The notes beneath the pieces were generated by a model. The model made no database searches. It was not told the DNA's origin and saw nothing but the letters and a program-made list of their open reading frames with translations. A stretch of 64,000 nucleotides of DNA from Fodinibius sp052060035 (GTDB lineage Bacteria > Bacteroidota > Rhodothermia > Balneolales > Balneolaceae), in assembly GCF_052060035.1 (NCBI RefSeq), contig NZ_JBPOEA010000008.1:1-64000 (forward strand). Direction: 5' to 3'. Of this stretch, positions 25,820 through 35,036 are shown piece after piece. The translations under genes and the position numbers were made by a program. Within the stretch, counting starts at the first letter, position 1. Every line of letters starts with the position of its first letter.

Positions 25820-27688
25820 ATGAGTGAAACAGTAAAAGACTATATGCCCGAAACACCGGATATCAACCAAGAACGTTTAGAATTGTTGAAAGATAAATGC
25901 CCCGATTGGTTTACCGAAGAAGGAAAGCTCGATCTTGAAGAGATTAAAAAGGCTGTAGATGCTGATAATGTTAAACAAAGTGAGCGCTTTGAATTTACGT
26001 GGTTCGGTAAGGCCCAAGCTAAACGACAGGCTTTTACACCAAGTAATGCTACATTAAAATATGATAAAGATCGATCTGAGAGCCCTGAGAAAGCGAATGG
26101 GAACTTAATTATTGAAGGAGAAAATTTAGAAGTACTAAAACTCTTGCGATCCTCTTATCGGGAAAAAATTGATTGTATCTATATCGACCCACCTTATAAT
26201 ACAGGTAAAGATTTTGTCTATTCAGACAATTACAGTGAGGATAAAAAAGCCTATTGGGAAAAGACGGGTACTACAGAAGAAGGCATTAAGGTAGATACAA
26301 ATCGTGAAACACAGGGGCGGTTTCACTCCAACTGGCTGTCGATGATGTATAGTCGACTGTTAGTTGCTAGGCAATTATTATCTCCTGAAGGATTAATCTG
26401 TATCTCAATAGATGAAACAGAAGTTGCTAACCTGAGAAAGCTATTAAATGAAGTTTTTGGGGAAGAAAACTATTTAGAAACAGTGATTTGGAAAAAGAGA
26501 AATGGCCCTCCCAACGATAAGAGAATCGGGGCAGTTCACGAATATATTTTGCTCTGTGCCAAAGATATAGATTCTGTTGAGCTAAACTTAAAACCCCGCA
26601 GTGAAGAACAGTTAGCTCGGTATAGTAATCCCGATAATCATCCTAAAGGACCATGGACATCTGGAGATTTAATGGCAAATGTCAAAGGGGGACGTTATGT
26701 AGAATCCCTTTATTATCCGATTGAAAACCCCGAAACAGGTGAGAAACATTATCCTTCTTCTAATGGGAATTGGCGCTATAATCAGGAGGATATGCAGAAG
26801 CTACTTGATAACGATGAGATTTACTTTGGTCAAGATGGAGAAGGTAGACCTAAATTGAAACGCTTTCTTTGTGATGTAAGAGATGGTGTTACGTACAGTA
26901 CCCTTTGGGATGATGTAGCTTATAACAATAATGCTACCTCAGAGATGGCAGATATCTTAGGAAACTTAAATATTTTTGATACTCCAAAACCTACCGAATT
27001 ACTGATGGAGGTTTTAAGGATGGGATCAGCAGAAGATAGTTTAGTTATGGATTTCTTTGCTGGTTCAGGTAGTTTAGCCCATGCAACGATGAAACTAAAT
27101 AAAGAAGAGGATAGTAATCGCAGATATATCATTGCCCAATTACCAGAATCAGTAAGTGAGAATAGTGAGGCAGAAAAGGCTGGATTTAAAAAAGTCAGTG
27201 ATATCACAATTGAACGGAACAAGCGTGTTATTAAAGGTTATGGTGAAGACCCAGAACCTATTGATTCAGGATTTAAAGTTTATACCTTGGCAAAATCGAA
27301 CTTTCCACGTGTGGAGTTCAAGCCCGATCCCGAGAAATCCCAAGAAGAAAATGTGGAGGCTTTAAAAGACTATATCAACGAGAAAGAATCCAGTATGCAA
27401 ACCATGTTTAATGAAGAGGATATCATTGACGAAGTGTTACTTAAAAACGGTTTTATGCTGGACTATTCAATTCAAGAGCAAGAGGAGTTTGAAGAAAATA
27501 AAGTCTATTTAGCAAAAGACGACCACAGAGAAGCTCTGATCTGCCTGGATGGTGAGTTGCACGAAAAAACGGTCGAGCATTTTAAAGGCGATGATGAGCT
27601 AAAATTTATCTGTCTTGAGAGAGCCCTTGATACGTCTAAAAAATGGAATTTAAAAAACTATCTCGGCGATAAGTTGAATGCGATGTAA
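25820..27688 (+). CDS. Type III DNA methyltransferase, Mod subunit
   Basis: A 622-residue beta-class N6-adenine methyltransferase: DPPYNTG (123-129) comes before the SAM motif DFFAGSGSLAHA (about residues 411-422), the order typical of Mod. The target-recognition domain lies between them, around residues 225-370, and defines specificity, which I cannot predict. It protects host DNA and supplies recognition for Res. Confidence 0.88.
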   Translation: MSETVKDYMPETPDINQERLELLKDKCPDWFTEEGKLDLEEIKKAVDADNVKQSERFEFTWFGKAQAKRQAFTPSNATLKYDKDRSESPEKANGNLIIEGENLEVLKLLRSSYREKIDCIYIDPPYNTGKDFVYSDNYSEDKKAYWEKTGTTEEGIKVDTNRETQGRFHSNWLSMMYSRLLVARQLLSPEGLICISIDETEVANLRKLLNEVFGEENYLETVIWKKRNGPPNDKRIGAVHEYILLCAKDIDSVELNLKPRSEEQLARYSNPDNHPKGPWTSGDLMANVKGGRYVESLYYPIENPETGEKHYPSSNGNWRYNQEDMQKLLDNDEIYFGQDGEGRPKLKRFLCDVRDGVTYSTLWDDVAYNNNATSEMADILGNLNIFDTPKPTELLMEVLRMGSAEDSLVMDFFAGSGSLAHATMKLNKEEDSNRRYIIAQLPESVSENSEAEKAGFKKVSDITIERNKRVIKGYGEDPEPIDSGFKVYTLAKSNFPRVEFKPDPEKSQEENVEALKDYINEKESSMQTMFNEEDIIDEVLLKNGFMLDYSIQEQEEFEENKVYLAKDDHREALICLDGELHEKTVEHFKGDDELKFICLERALDTSKKWNLKNYLGDKLNAM

Positions 27689-27756
27689 GTATTTCACAAC
27701 ATGTGTTTATAAGTACAACGTTGGAAATACTAATTTTTCATCAAAGATATGTTCAC

Positions 27757-28794
27757 ATGATAGAAGACGCCTCAATAAATTTTTACAAAATTGATAAATG
27801 CGGGTTCTATGAGAGAGGGAGCGATAATCCGGAATTCGGTACCATAGATGATGCTTTATCTGATTTAAGTGAATGGGCTGACGACAAAACATATGCTCTT
27901 ACAAAACTCTTTGAATTCGATGATTATCAAAACTTAAGCCCAACCTACTGTTTTAACTTAATTGATAATGATGTAGGTGATTATTTGTTAACAACATGGA
28001 ATGAGACACCAAATGATCAAGGAAATTTTGCAAGTATAAATGGGCAATCCCGAGTAGGTGAACCCGATATTGAAATCCAAGAAGTACCTGACGGTTACAT
28101 TCCAGGTTATGCCACATACTTTTGGTTTATAAGTAATACTAATTTATTTGCAACAATTCGATTTGGAAATAATTTAAATGGTCACCCAGGCTTACAAAGA
28201 TACTTAAATGACTATTTATGTAAGTTTTCTTCCTATGCTATAAAAAGTGATGAAGTAGAAGAAGAATTTGATGATAAAATTGCCGGTTATACTGAAGGTC
28301 CTCCAGAAACTTATAGGGAAGAACTTTATGGTACATTTCAATCGTCTCCTAAGAGGCAAGAAGGGCAAATAGAGTATCTGCGTAATAGGCATAATGACAT
28401 TTTCAAAATTATCAGGAAAGATGATTTAAACTATACAATAGAGAATGAAAGAAATCTTTTCCAAAACCTATTCTCACAAATGGGGATAATGAACTTAGGT
28501 AATGACTTTATAGAAGAAGAACACAAAATTAAATATGAGGTTAATTACCAACCTTCTCTCGATCAATTAAATTCTACAATCGATTTTTGGAGAGAAACCC
28601 ATGAAGGGAATTGGGATGACATAGGTTTTAAATTATCAGGGGAAAGTGGGGAAACATACTGGTTAAGTAGCTCATTAGCCAAAGTTACTTATCCGTTAAA
28701 CATAGATAGGCTAAACCCCGAAGTTGTTGAAGGGAGTTCCTTGTTATCTGCGATAGAGCAAAATCGAGAAGAATTGCTTAATGTATTAGAATAA
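27757..28794 (+). CDS. Soluble protein of a putative RexAB-like two-gene defence pair
   Basis: A protein of about 345 residues from the ATG at 27757; a GTG at 27703 would add 18 residues. It has no signal peptide or membrane helix. The middle (DYLLTTWNE, IPGYATYFWFISN, ATIRFGNNL) is beta-rich and faintly recalls the layout of lambda RexA, but I cannot claim homology. It overlaps by 1 bp (TAATG) a small four-helix membrane protein gene. A cytosolic sensor with a membrane effector is the natural reading. Confidence 0.5.
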   Translation: MIEDASINFYKIDKCGFYERGSDNPEFGTIDDALSDLSEWADDKTYALTKLFEFDDYQNLSPTYCFNLIDNDVGDYLLTTWNETPNDQGNFASINGQSRVGEPDIEIQEVPDGYIPGYATYFWFISNTNLFATIRFGNNLNGHPGLQRYLNDYLCKFSSYAIKSDEVEEEFDDKIAGYTEGPPETYREELYGTFQSSPKRQEGQIEYLRNRHNDIFKIIRKDDLNYTIENERNLFQNLFSQMGIMNLGNDFIEEEHKIKYEVNYQPSLDQLNSTIDFWRETHEGNWDDIGFKLSGESGETYWLSSSLAKVTYPLNIDRLNPEVVEGSSLLSAIEQNREELLNVLE

Positions 28795-29345
28795 TGAACC
28801 TTTCACTACGAAAAATACTCTACTCAATACTCCTTATTGGGGTAAGTATCGTCTGTTTTTTATTTGGGAGTTATGTTAACGGGGAAACACAAAAAGAAAT
28901 CTATATAAATCTGATTAGGATATCTGGAATAGTATTTGGAATAATGGGTGCTTGGATCGCTATTGTATTTTCAAATAGCATAAAAATAATATTTTCATCT
29001 GAAGTACCTTTGGTCGATAAGAAGGCAGCTTATGATAATATTGAACACCTTTTGATCCCAATGTATCTATCGACATTGGTTATCATTTCTTCATTAATAT
29101 ATTTAGTCGCATACCCAGTTGTGAAGAGCTTACCCTTTTTCCAACCATATTCGGACATGCTTCAATCTATTTCATTTGCATGGGCCGGTGTAATGTTAAT
29201 GCTTCAATTATTAGCGATATTATACATATTCGTTCCTGGTGAACGTATTAAAAGAAAAGCAACGAAAACAATTAAAGAAGATGAAGTTCACGATAAATTA
29301 AATAGTAACTCAAAAACCATAAGAAAATCAATAGAAGAAAAATAG
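28794..29345 (+). CDS. Four-helix membrane protein, putative defence effector
   Basis: A 183-residue protein with membrane segments near residues 8-26, 38-60, 90-112 and 125-150, then a basic, lysine-rich cytosolic tail. It is translationally coupled to the soluble gene upstream. Small multi-pass effectors of this size (for example RexB) depolarise the membrane in abortive infection. No named family was recognised; the role is inferred from context in the defence island. Confidence 0.5.
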   Translation: MNLSLRKILYSILLIGVSIVCFLFGSYVNGETQKEIYINLIRISGIVFGIMGAWIAIVFSNSIKIIFSSEVPLVDKKAAYDNIEHLLIPMYLSTLVIISSLIYLVAYPVVKSLPFFQPYSDMLQSISFAWAGVMLMLQLLAILYIFVPGERIKRKATKTIKEDEVHDKLNSNSKTIRKSIEEK

Positions 29346-29355
29346 TTATCAATAG

Positions 29356-30228
29356 ATGTATTACCGCCGTAAAATCATATTAGCATTATTGCAACAATTT
29401 GGAGGGAAACTTAAGCCTACACGTTTCCAAAAGTTGTTGCTTATTTTCACCCGTCAGCAGCAAAATCCCGCCTATGAGTTTATTCCATATAAATATGGAG
29501 CTTATTCCATGCAGGCCCGCTCAGATAAAGGGACAATGATTAAATATGAACAACTCAAAGACAGTGATATTTGGGAAATAAATGTAGATGAAGATTACAT
29601 CAGTCAACTAAAAATTACAGATCAGGAAATATTAAAAGAACTGTATAGTCGGTTCAAGGCAGCCGATTACAAAGACTTGGTATCTTATACCTACCGGGAG
29701 TATCCGTTTTATGCCATTAACAGTGAAATTGCATCAAAATATTTGGATGCTACCGGGTTAAACAGCATCGAATTAGTCCGGCCTCAAAACAAAAGCCAAA
29801 AGCTTTATACGGTCGGCTACGAAGGAATCAAAGCGGAAGCATATATGAATAAGCTGGTCAGCAAAGATGTACGACTTTTAGTCGATGTCCGCAAAAATTC
29901 AATGAGTATGAAGTATGGTTTTAACAAGAGCCAGCTTAAAAGCATGTGCAAGAAGCTGGGAATAGAATTCATACACTTATCAGAGCTGGGTATTGAGTCT
30001 GATAAGCGAAAAAATCTGGATTCCAAAGCTGATTATGAAGAACTGTTTGAGGAATATGAAAAAACGTTACCAGAACGAACCGAACATTTAGAAGAGCTTT
30101 ATTCCCTATTCAAAGAATATAAACGTGTGGCAATCACCTGCTTTGAAAAAGAGCACACCAGTTGTCACCGTCACAAGGTATCTGATTACCTTAACTCAAA
30201 ATATGAGGTACCAATTGAACATTTATAA
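29356..30228 (+). CDS. DUF488 protein with an N-terminal Panacea-like helical domain
   Basis: A 290-residue protein. Residues 1-140 (LLQQFGGKLKPTRFQKLL, EFIPYKYGAYS) look like the DUF4065/SocA-type fold. DUF488 begins at 151 (YTVGYEG), with DVRKN and the conserved cysteine region CFEKEHTSCHRH at about 267-278. DUF488 proteins occur in defence loci and their reaction is unknown. The DuOB protein follows 16 bp downstream, a pairing seen elsewhere. Confidence 0.7.
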   Translation: MYYRRKIILALLQQFGGKLKPTRFQKLLLIFTRQQQNPAYEFIPYKYGAYSMQARSDKGTMIKYEQLKDSDIWEINVDEDYISQLKITDQEILKELYSRFKAADYKDLVSYTYREYPFYAINSEIASKYLDATGLNSIELVRPQNKSQKLYTVGYEGIKAEAYMNKLVSKDVRLLVDVRKNSMSMKYGFNKSQLKSMCKKLGIEFIHLSELGIESDKRKNLDSKADYEELFEEYEKTLPERTEHLEELYSLFKEYKRVAITCFEKEHTSCHRHKVSDYLNSKYEVPIEHL

Positions 30229-30244
30229 TAAAAAATAATTTTTT

Positions 30245-31099
30245 ATGGCTACATTGGGACAAGATAGAAAGAGGGTACTCATAACTGTAAAGGCCTATCC
30301 TTTACCTTCACGATCATATGACGAATTAGTTTGTACTGCTGGTATTACCGAAGATGGGGAGTGGGTTCGGATATATCCTGTCCCTTTTCGTTTTTTAGAT
30401 ACTGAAGGCAAGTATAGTAAATACCAATGGGTTGAGTTAGATTTAAAAGAGAGAGAAGATGACTTTAGACCTGAAAGTTATTCACCTGTCGATACTGGTC
30501 TTAATGATATACAAATTATTAAAAGTCTTGATACAAACAATCATTGGAAGGCAAGAAAGGATGTTATCTTAGATGATGGGCCTAAAGTTTATACCTCCAA
30601 GTCACAACTTATTGAGGATTCTAAAGAGCCAAAGCATATTTCTTTAGCAACGTTTAAACCAAGTAAATTTATCGATTTTGAATGGGAAGAAGATGAGAGA
30701 GAATGGCAAGGTAATTTTCAGAAGAATATTCAACAAAAAGATCTATTTGATGAGCGAGGTGGTGAAGGGGATACCGATGTTGTTAATAAATTGCCCTATA
30801 AATTTTACTACAAATTTGAAGACGAGGATGGGAAAACATCTCGACTAATGATCGAAGACTGGGAGATTGGAGCCCTCTATTGGAATTGTCTTAGACGTGC
30901 TGATGGCAATGAAAAAAAAGCATTAAGACAGGTTCGGAAAAAATATTGGGATGAGTTTATGTCAAAAAAGGAATTATACTTATTTCTAGGTACAACTCTA
31001 CAATGGCATAGAAGAAAGGCTACCAATCCGTTTGTGATAATCGGTGTGTTCTATCCCACCATTGATCCCCAAGAAAACCAGGCAACCCTATTTCAATAA
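30245..31099 (+). CDS. Dual OB-fold (DuOB) domain protein
   Basis: A 284-residue soluble protein whose opening (KRVLITVKAYPLPSRSYDEL, CTAGITEDGEWVRIYPVPF) matches the dual OB domain proteins that neighbour DUF488. The C-terminal part ends with FLGTTLQWHRR and PFVIIGVFYP. The OB folds suggest nucleic-acid or nucleotide binding. With the DUF488 gene it forms a probable two-gene antiviral or stress module. Confidence 0.65.
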   Translation: MATLGQDRKRVLITVKAYPLPSRSYDELVCTAGITEDGEWVRIYPVPFRFLDTEGKYSKYQWVELDLKEREDDFRPESYSPVDTGLNDIQIIKSLDTNNHWKARKDVILDDGPKVYTSKSQLIEDSKEPKHISLATFKPSKFIDFEWEEDEREWQGNFQKNIQQKDLFDERGGEGDTDVVNKLPYKFYYKFEDEDGKTSRLMIEDWEIGALYWNCLRRADGNEKKALRQVRKKYWDEFMSKKELYLFLGTTLQWHRRKATNPFVIIGVFYPTIDPQENQATLFQ

Positions 31100-31140
31100 G
31101 CATTTACAAAGGTTACTGTGTAAAATAATTGTTCTTTTAT

Positions 31141-31195
31141 ATGTCAAGTAAACAACGTAAAAAACTTGACATACTTAACAATTAAATGCTATATT
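31141..31195 (+). promoter_or_regulatory. AbiE promoter with overlapping operator
   Basis: A perfect inverted repeat, ATGTCAAGT (31141-31149) and ACTTGACAT (31164-31172), overlaps a -35-like TTGACA (31166-31171) with a -10-like TATATT 18 bp later (31190-31195). AbiEi antitoxins are known to repress their operons at inverted repeats, so the fit is good. The leader to the chosen ATG at 31237 would be about 35 nt. Confidence 0.6.
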
Positions 31196-31236
31196 TATAC
31201 AAGCTGTTAAAAACCATTACCATAACACATAGCATT

Positions 31237-31962
31237 ATGAGTACCGCCAAAAGAATAAAAGACAAAGTTTCTTCCTTCGACGAGGGAACAACATTTAAAT
31301 ATGAGCAGCTCGGCATAGATAACAGCGAATACGGAGCTGCTACCAAGGCCATCGAGCGGTTGATATCTAATGATGTCGTAAAAAGAATTTCCAAAGGGCT
31401 GTTTTACAAGCCCAAAAAGTCGCTGTTTGGCGATTTAAAACCCAATGAAGTGCAGCTACTCAAGCCCTATATGTACGAAGGCGACAATCGCATAGCCTAT
31501 ATCACAGGCTTGTCTCTGTACAATCGGATGGGACTTACGACGCAGGTTCCCAAAACCGTTACCCTGGCCTGCAATAAAAAAAGGATCAATACCCAGATCG
31601 ATAACCTTAAGATAAAATCGGTCAAAAGCTACGTGGATCCTACGGACAAGAACATCCGTTTCCTGGAGATACTGGATGCCATAAAGGATTTCAAAAAAAT
31701 CCCGGACCTGGATATTGATAATGCTATCGGGCAATTGCAAGACCGCATACGTGATTTGTGTACTGCCGACAGAAACAAGCTGATCACCTTTGCCCTGCAA
31801 TACCCTCCCCGCGTACGTGCGCTGCTGGGAGCCTTACTTACCGACCAGGAATTCAATAGCGCCTTTCCAAAATTGAAGAATAGTTTGAATCCCTTGTCGA
31901 ATTACGAGTTCGGCAGTCTAAGCAGTAGCTTGCCTACAGCTCAAAACTGGAATATTGTTTAG
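31237..31962 (+). CDS. AbiEi-type antitoxin (DUF6088-like)
   Basis: A 241-residue protein from the ATG at 31237; an earlier in-frame ATG at 31186 lies upstream of the promoter -10 box and is rejected. The N-terminal winged helix (YGAATKAIERLISNDVVKRI) and the AbiEi core (AYITGLSLYNRMGL) are visible. It counteracts the AbiEii nucleotidyltransferase and should autorepress the operon. Its stop directly abuts the toxin start. Confidence 0.8.
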   Translation: MSTAKRIKDKVSSFDEGTTFKYEQLGIDNSEYGAATKAIERLISNDVVKRISKGLFYKPKKSLFGDLKPNEVQLLKPYMYEGDNRIAYITGLSLYNRMGLTTQVPKTVTLACNKKRINTQIDNLKIKSVKSYVDPTDKNIRFLEILDAIKDFKKIPDLDIDNAIGQLQDRIRDLCTADRNKLITFALQYPPRVRALLGALLTDQEFNSAFPKLKNSLNPLSNYEFGSLSSSLPTAQNWNIV

Positions 31963-32940
31963 ATGAACCTACACGAAGATGCCGAAATCTTTCGGGATGC
32001 CATAAGGGCTACCGCTGATCATAAGAATATTCGGGAAATCTATATCGAGAAAGACTACTGGGTAACCTATGCCCTTCATGCGATCTTTCATTCCGATATG
32101 AAAGACGTTGCCGTATTTAAGGGTGGCACCTCACTTTCCAAATGTTACCAGGCTATCAACCGGTTTTCGGAGGATATCGATCTTGTGGTGTTAGAAGATC
32201 CCGACCTATCCAACAACCAAATGGACAAAAGAGTCAGGGATGTCAGCAAGGTGGTTGACGATACTGATTTGGAGGAAGTAGAATTACCGGGAATTACCAT
32301 GAAACGTGGTAAAAACAGGAAAGTAGCCTACGAGTATGCCAAACATGGATATGACCAAGCCTTTGGCCAGATTCGGGATAAAATCATTGTTGAGGTTTCA
32401 AGGCTGGGACATTTTGAGCCCCATAAAAAGGTAGAAGTCCATTCTTTCATTGCTGACATGATGAAAGCGAGAAGTCAGGGAGAGCTTGTTGAAAAATATG
32501 GATTAGCTCCCTTTCCCTTGAAAGTACTAACTATAGAACGGACCTTTTGCGAAAAAATAATGTCTCTGGTCCGCTTTTCTCATGCTGAAAATCCCTATGA
32601 GGATCTTGGAAATAAGGTCCGGCACACTTATGACATTCACATGCTGTTAAAGCAACCCACGATTCAAGATTTCTTTGAAAGCGAAAAATTGGATGAGATG
32701 TTGCTTCAAGTAGGAGCCGATGATATCGAAAGTTATGGCGACCAGTACGACTGGCTATATGAGCATCCCGCCTCAGCTCTGCTTTTTAACAAGCCCGAAG
32801 AAACCTGGAATAAGATCAAGCCTGTTTATAACGGAACATTTAAAGAGTTGGTCATCGGTGACCTTCCAGAAGATGAGGCTGTTCTTAGTGATATTAAAAG
32901 AGTCGCTGAACGCCTGAAATCTGTTGAGTGGGATCTTTAA
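31963..32940 (+). CDS. AbiEii-type nucleotidyltransferase toxin
   Basis: A 325-residue toxin of the type IV AbiE system. The nucleotidyltransferase signature GGTSLSK is followed by RFSEDIDLVV with the paired Asp residues, then a helical C-terminal domain (ERTFCEKIMSLVRFS). Family members add nucleotides to tRNA 3' ends or otherwise arrest growth during phage infection. Start and stop are unambiguous, and it is coupled to the antitoxin gene. Confidence 0.85.
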   Translation: MNLHEDAEIFRDAIRATADHKNIREIYIEKDYWVTYALHAIFHSDMKDVAVFKGGTSLSKCYQAINRFSEDIDLVVLEDPDLSNNQMDKRVRDVSKVVDDTDLEEVELPGITMKRGKNRKVAYEYAKHGYDQAFGQIRDKIIVEVSRLGHFEPHKKVEVHSFIADMMKARSQGELVEKYGLAPFPLKVLTIERTFCEKIMSLVRFSHAENPYEDLGNKVRHTYDIHMLLKQPTIQDFFESEKLDEMLLQVGADDIESYGDQYDWLYEHPASALLFNKPEETWNKIKPVYNGTFKELVIGDLPEDEAVLSDIKRVAERLKSVEWDL

Positions 32941-32956
32941 AAAAAATTTATGTGAA

Positions 32957-32989
32957 AAGAGGGGGTATTACATATTAACACCCCCTCTT
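32957..32989. terminator. Bidirectional terminator after AbiE and the 56-residue gene
   Basis: AAGAGGGGGT (32957-32966) pairs perfectly with ACCCCCTCTT (32980-32989), with T-rich sequence after it on the plus strand and A-rich sequence before it. It serves the plus-strand AbiE operon and the minus-strand ubiquitin-like operon, which converge here. Confidence 0.8.
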
Positions 32990-32999
32990 TTTTTATTTA

Positions 33000-33170
33000 T
33001 TATTTTTCTTTCCGAACCCCTTTAAAGGGCTCACTATCTGACTTTCGGTCCATAATTCTACCGGTTTCAGTATCTCTTTTGATCCATTTTCCATCAGGAC
33101 CTTTAAACTGAGACCGTTTACGGACCGCTCCATTTCGATGCCCGTCTCCGGACGGTGGGTTAGTCGCCAT
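33000..33170 (-). CDS. 56-residue protein, last gene of the ubiquitin-like conjugation operon
   Basis: Below common gene-finder size, but the ATG at 33170 follows a strong ribosome site (AGGAGGTGAAAC) and the frame of 56 codons ends at TAA (33002-33000). The product is small and basic: N-terminal NPPSGDGHRNGAV, middle QFKGPDGKWIKRDTETGRI, and C-terminal PFKGVRKEK. It begins 43 bp after the E1 gene and is followed by the terminator, so it is the last gene of that operon. It has no Gly-Gly end. It may be a target, cofactor or regulator of the system. Confidence 0.7.
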   Translation of the reverse strand: MATNPPSGDGHRNGAVRKRSQFKGPDGKWIKRDTETGRIMDRKSDSEPFKGVRKEK

Positions 33171-33213
33171 AATGTTTCACCTCCTATTACTAAAATTTAA
33201 AGTTATAAGTTGT

Positions 33214-34569
33214 TTATACCTCTATATAATGCCTTCTGAATGGCTCTGAAACAGATTTGTCCGATAAATATTTAACCCGGTTAGAACGTATTTTATACGT
33301 AATTGAATAATCTGATGCTTCTCCATGTAGAGCTTTTATTAGCTCTGCAAAAGCAATACTGCTTGTTATTGCACCAACAAATGATGTTGAAATTGCTTTG
33401 TCCTCCATTTCATATTTCATCAACTCCCCAAAATCATCACAGTCATATTCATGTTTCGCTGTTCCGTTTTCATTAACAGTCCAGGTTTCTTCTGGAGTAC
33501 GAAACTGGTTAGGAAAAATGCGAATTGCTATAGAATCAAAGCTATGCAATTCACCTCCTATACCACTGTCGATGACCACGTCAAAACCCGCTTCACTTAA
33601 AGCCATTCTAGGAACCGCATTATCAAAACCTGATAGAGCAAGAAGAGGCTCATTGAATGGCTCTTTAGGCTCAATGCGTGTATTAGATGTAAAAGGACGA
33701 TCAATAATCCGTGTCTCAAACTGATTACTTTTTAACCAATTTGAAACTACTGATGTTTTTGTTTCTCCAATATGATCGCCAAATGAGACAAGGCCAGAAC
33801 CAAGGTTAGAATCTTCAATGGAATCAAAGTCCATGAGGTAAATTTTTGGCTTCTTATTACTATAAGGTAATTGCGAAATTGTCCAAGCATGAGCTTGTCC
33901 GATATGACCTAGGCCCAACAGCCAAAGATTGGGCGGTAGGACTTTGACCTTTTGACCATTATTCTCAGGTAAATGCCACGAGTCGGATGAACTAAAGTTC
34001 CACAAGGATAACCCCCTGCTTTTATCTGCTGCTTTTATATCTAAATGTGCGGCCACATTAAATGCACATGCCACACCTAGGCCACCAGCATATATACCTC
34101 CTAACGGTAACGATGAGTTTATACTTTCAAGACTTATATTTTCATTCTTCGCCACAACACCACCTTGCCATCCATTACAAACCACCTCTAATTCGGAGTA
34201 AGAATTGGATGATTTGCCAAATAAAAGAGTAAATGCTGGGCTACCAGCTTCTGAGGCATTAACAATGTTGGCTTTAGCTATATTTTCAATAGCTTCATCC
34301 ATTGTTAAATATCCATCAAGTGGCAGTTTTAAACTTATCCCCTGAGGGATATCAATTATCAAACCACCGGCAAAGGCTCTTTTTGCCGTATTAACTGCTG
34401 TCAATAAAGCAGCTTGAAGAGGAAGTGACTCTTCGATAGAAGGACCTGCCTCAATTTTTATCGTTAAAGACTTTAGTCTATTTAAAGCCTCTTTCTTGCT
34501 ACACCCATACTCAATCATAAGTGCTTTAAGAATTCTATCGTATCTTGTTGAATCAATCTGGTTATTCAT
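33214..34569 (-). CDS. E1-like ThiF-fold activating enzyme
   Basis: A 451-residue protein with an inactive-looking N-terminal half (1-210) and a ThiF/E1 Rossmann domain: glycine loop GLGHIG (219-224), DFDSIEDSNLG (247-257), GIGGE, and Cys377 in YDCDDF as the candidate thioester cysteine. It should adenylate a ubiquitin-like C terminus. It overlaps the JAB gene by 4 bp. No CD-NTase gene is present, so this is not CBASS; Bil/Bub-type operons are closer. Confidence 0.75.
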   Translation of the reverse strand: MNNQIDSTRYDRILKALMIEYGCSKKEALNRLKSLTIKIEAGPSIEESLPLQAALLTAVNTAKRAFAGGLIIDIPQGISLKLPLDGYLTMDEAIENIAKANIVNASEAGSPAFTLLFGKSSNSYSELEVVCNGWQGGVVAKNENISLESINSSLPLGGIYAGGLGVACAFNVAAHLDIKAADKSRGLSLWNFSSSDSWHLPENNGQKVKVLPPNLWLLGLGHIGQAHAWTISQLPYSNKKPKIYLMDFDSIEDSNLGSGLVSFGDHIGETKTSVVSNWLKSNQFETRIIDRPFTSNTRIEPKEPFNEPLLALSGFDNAVPRMALSEAGFDVVIDSGIGGELHSFDSIAIRIFPNQFRTPEETWTVNENGTAKHEYDCDDFGELMKYEMEDKAISTSFVGAITSSIAFAELIKALHGEASDYSITYKIRSNRVKYLSDKSVSEPFRRHYIEV

Positions 34570-35036
34570 AGTAAGGTTAGCTTTACTTCATTACTGTTCG
34601 TAATTGTATCCCACTTTTTATTGCCTAGATATTTATATACCCCAACTTTGTTAATGGGTAGGAACCAGTTCTCGGAATAATCTGGGACAATTATGGCGAT
34701 ATATCCTGGCTTAGGGATAGCAGGATTCTTTTTATCTAATCCGCTTTGTCGGATGCTGGCACCTTTAGGATGTGTATGAATATCTGCAACAACTTTTAAT
34801 GAATTTTGCTCACAGTATTCCCATACTTTCCCCATTAGGGCAGGGTTAAAATCAACAATACCACTATCTAAAGCATGAGGATCGATATCATCATAAAGGA
34901 GATAGTCAGATATTTTTCTCTGGTTAGAATCAGACAGGAGAAAGGCGCCGCTTTCGCGGACACCCTCTCCTCTGATTCTTAAAGACCGAAGAATGCGAAA
35001 CCACATGTAATAAGATATTTTAAGTGGTCTACGCAT
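34566..35036 (-). CDS. JAB/JAMM-family metallopeptidase (deubiquitinase-like)
   Basis: A 156-residue zinc peptidase with the JAMM set: Glu28 (RESGAFLL), H87-T-H89-P, Ser98 and Asp101 (HTHP...QSGLD). It would remove or process ubiquitin-like modifiers made by the same operon. It overlaps the Ubl-E2 gene by 8 bp and the E1 gene by 4 bp, so the three are one translational unit. Confidence 0.8.
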   Translation of the reverse strand: MRRPLKISYYMWFRILRSLRIRGEGVRESGAFLLSDSNQRKISDYLLYDDIDPHALDSGIVDFNPALMGKVWEYCEQNSLKVVADIHTHPKGASIRQSGLDKKNPAIPKPGYIAIIVPDYSENWFLPINKVGVYKYLGNKKWDTITNSNEVKLTLL

